Below, one piece after another: positions 27,130 to 28,113 of a stretch of 28,113 nucleotides of DNA (its first letter is position 1; every line of letters starts with the position of its first letter). The DNA comes from Smittium culicis (taxonomy: Eukaryota; Kickxellomycota; Harpellomycetes; Harpellales; Legeriomycetaceae): contig LSSN01001168.1 in NCBI GenBank assembly GCA_001970855.1, positions 1 through 28,113 on the forward strand, read 5' to 3'. The translations under genes and the position numbers were made by a program. The notes under the pieces are model-generated. The model searched no databases and was not told where the DNA came from. It saw only the letters and a list, made by a program, of their open reading frames with translations.

Positions 27130-27150
27130 TTCGAGACTTTGGCTCTCGAA
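27130..27150. repeat. Small hairpin TTCGAGA/TCTCGAA, second copy
   Basis: This repeats the 4216-4236 hairpin without change, as part of the long direct repeat. Confidence 0.5.
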
Positions 27151-28113
27151 TTATTACAGAAATTTATATAAGTTATTGAATAAAATAAAACTTATCTATC
27201 AGAAAATGTTTTTTTAAAGATATTGATTATTTTACACTTTATTTATTATATTATTTGAAGTAATACACCGAGTTATATTCTAGAAAGATTTTTATAAAGC
27301 GATAAACATATAAATAGCTATTTATTATTTTATATTTATCCCATAGACAAAGTGAATATTTTCTATTAGCAATTTGAGTCATAAACTATCATATGAAGAA
27401 AAAAACGATATAATTTATGGATATAATGTTTTAAATAATCAAAAAAAAATTGCGAAATTTGGGAGATTATTTTTTACTAGAGATAAAAATTATAAGAGAT
27501 TCACAAAATAATAATCAAAAAGTAAATAAATTTTCAAATTAATCTCAGAAAATTTATTTTGATAACTGAATAGAGAAAAGTTAATGAATTAGTTATTCAA
27601 TTTTTTTTTTTTTGGAAAAGATTTCGAGATATATAGATTTCTAAAATTTATTATAGCTATTACCAAATTTTTCGGCTTAATTTTAGTACTCAAGAGAAAA
27701 ATCAGCATTAAATTGTTAATGTTGAAAAGAACAGTTTAATAATAAAGAAGATGTTGATTATATATCAAAATTTTATAATTTATATTTATATATTATTTTT
27801 TTAAGAATATTATCTGCCTAAAAGTATAACTAGAAATTCTTTTAATTTTTGAACTTATCGACTAAGATAAATTTCATTAAAATTAAAAGCTTATTAATTT
27901 TCATAATGACTAAAAATTTATTTTCTGTATAATTTTTAATTTCTTTGTACTAATACAAAATTATGAAAATGTAATTTTATTTAATAACACTTTGATATCG
28001 ATGATTTACATTATACCTTTTTTAAAACTAATTTAAATATTGATAAAATTGTAATGATTATAACAATTGACATACTAGAGTACGAGAAAAAAAGTTTTCG
28101 TTTTTTTTTTTTT

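Larger units (their letters stand above)
23267..28113. repeat. Long direct repeat, copy 2 (runs off the window)
   Basis: This is the second copy of 349-5199, in direct orientation, starting at the same junction with the TATATTAT microsatellite. It ends in a run of 13 T that matches the 13 T at 5187-5199, so the alignment is cut by the end of the window rather than by a real boundary. Like copy 1 it contains no gene that I can support. Compared with copy 1 it lacks one 7-bp AGTAATT unit near 26.6 kb. Confidence 0.95.

Overview
The window is AT-rich eukaryotic DNA (by eye about 20-25% G+C). It holds one intact spliced gene, several decayed mobile elements, and a long direct repeat that forms both ends. 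The eukaryotic signs are ten short GT-AG introns (58-202 bp) in one gene, LINE-type (non-LTR) retrotransposon remains, TTAA-flanked miniature elements and long gene-free AT-rich DNA. Small introns and strong AT bias suggest a compact genome, perhaps a protist, an early-diverging fungus or a small parasitic animal. The sequence alone does not name the organism.

Layout. Positions 1-348 are a pure 8-bp microsatellite. Positions 349-5199 are gene-free DNA that recurs in the same orientation at 23267-28113, up to the last base, at roughly 99% identity. The second copy is also preceded by the same microsatellite, but with only 3.5 units. Positions 5200-11240 hold no recognisable gene, apart from a faint possible DNA-transposase relic near 10.27-10.54 kb. 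Positions 11240-15855 hold three head-to-tail, minus-strand remains of one non-LTR retrotransposon family, in different states of decay. Positions 16437-19006 (minus strand) hold a complete 11-exon gene for a glycoside hydrolase family 47 (class I) alpha-1,2-mannosidase of 504 residues. I reconstructed it by following splice sites between conserved family motifs. Positions 19715-20964 hold four copies of a miniature element of about 190 bp with TTAA flanks and CCCTTTCCC...GGGAAAGGG ends, of piggyBac type. Positions 20965-23238 are gene-free.

How it fits together. The only working gene predicts an ER/Golgi membrane enzyme that trims mannose from N-glycans, so this organism should have an N-glycan processing pathway. 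Everything else recognised is repeat or mobile DNA. The long direct repeat means that 1-23238 behaves like one repeat unit of about 22.9 kb followed by the start of a second. That could reflect a tandem duplication, a circular molecule read past its closing point, a dispersed repeat that happens to flank the gene, or an assembly that joins two haplotypes. The sequence cannot decide between these.
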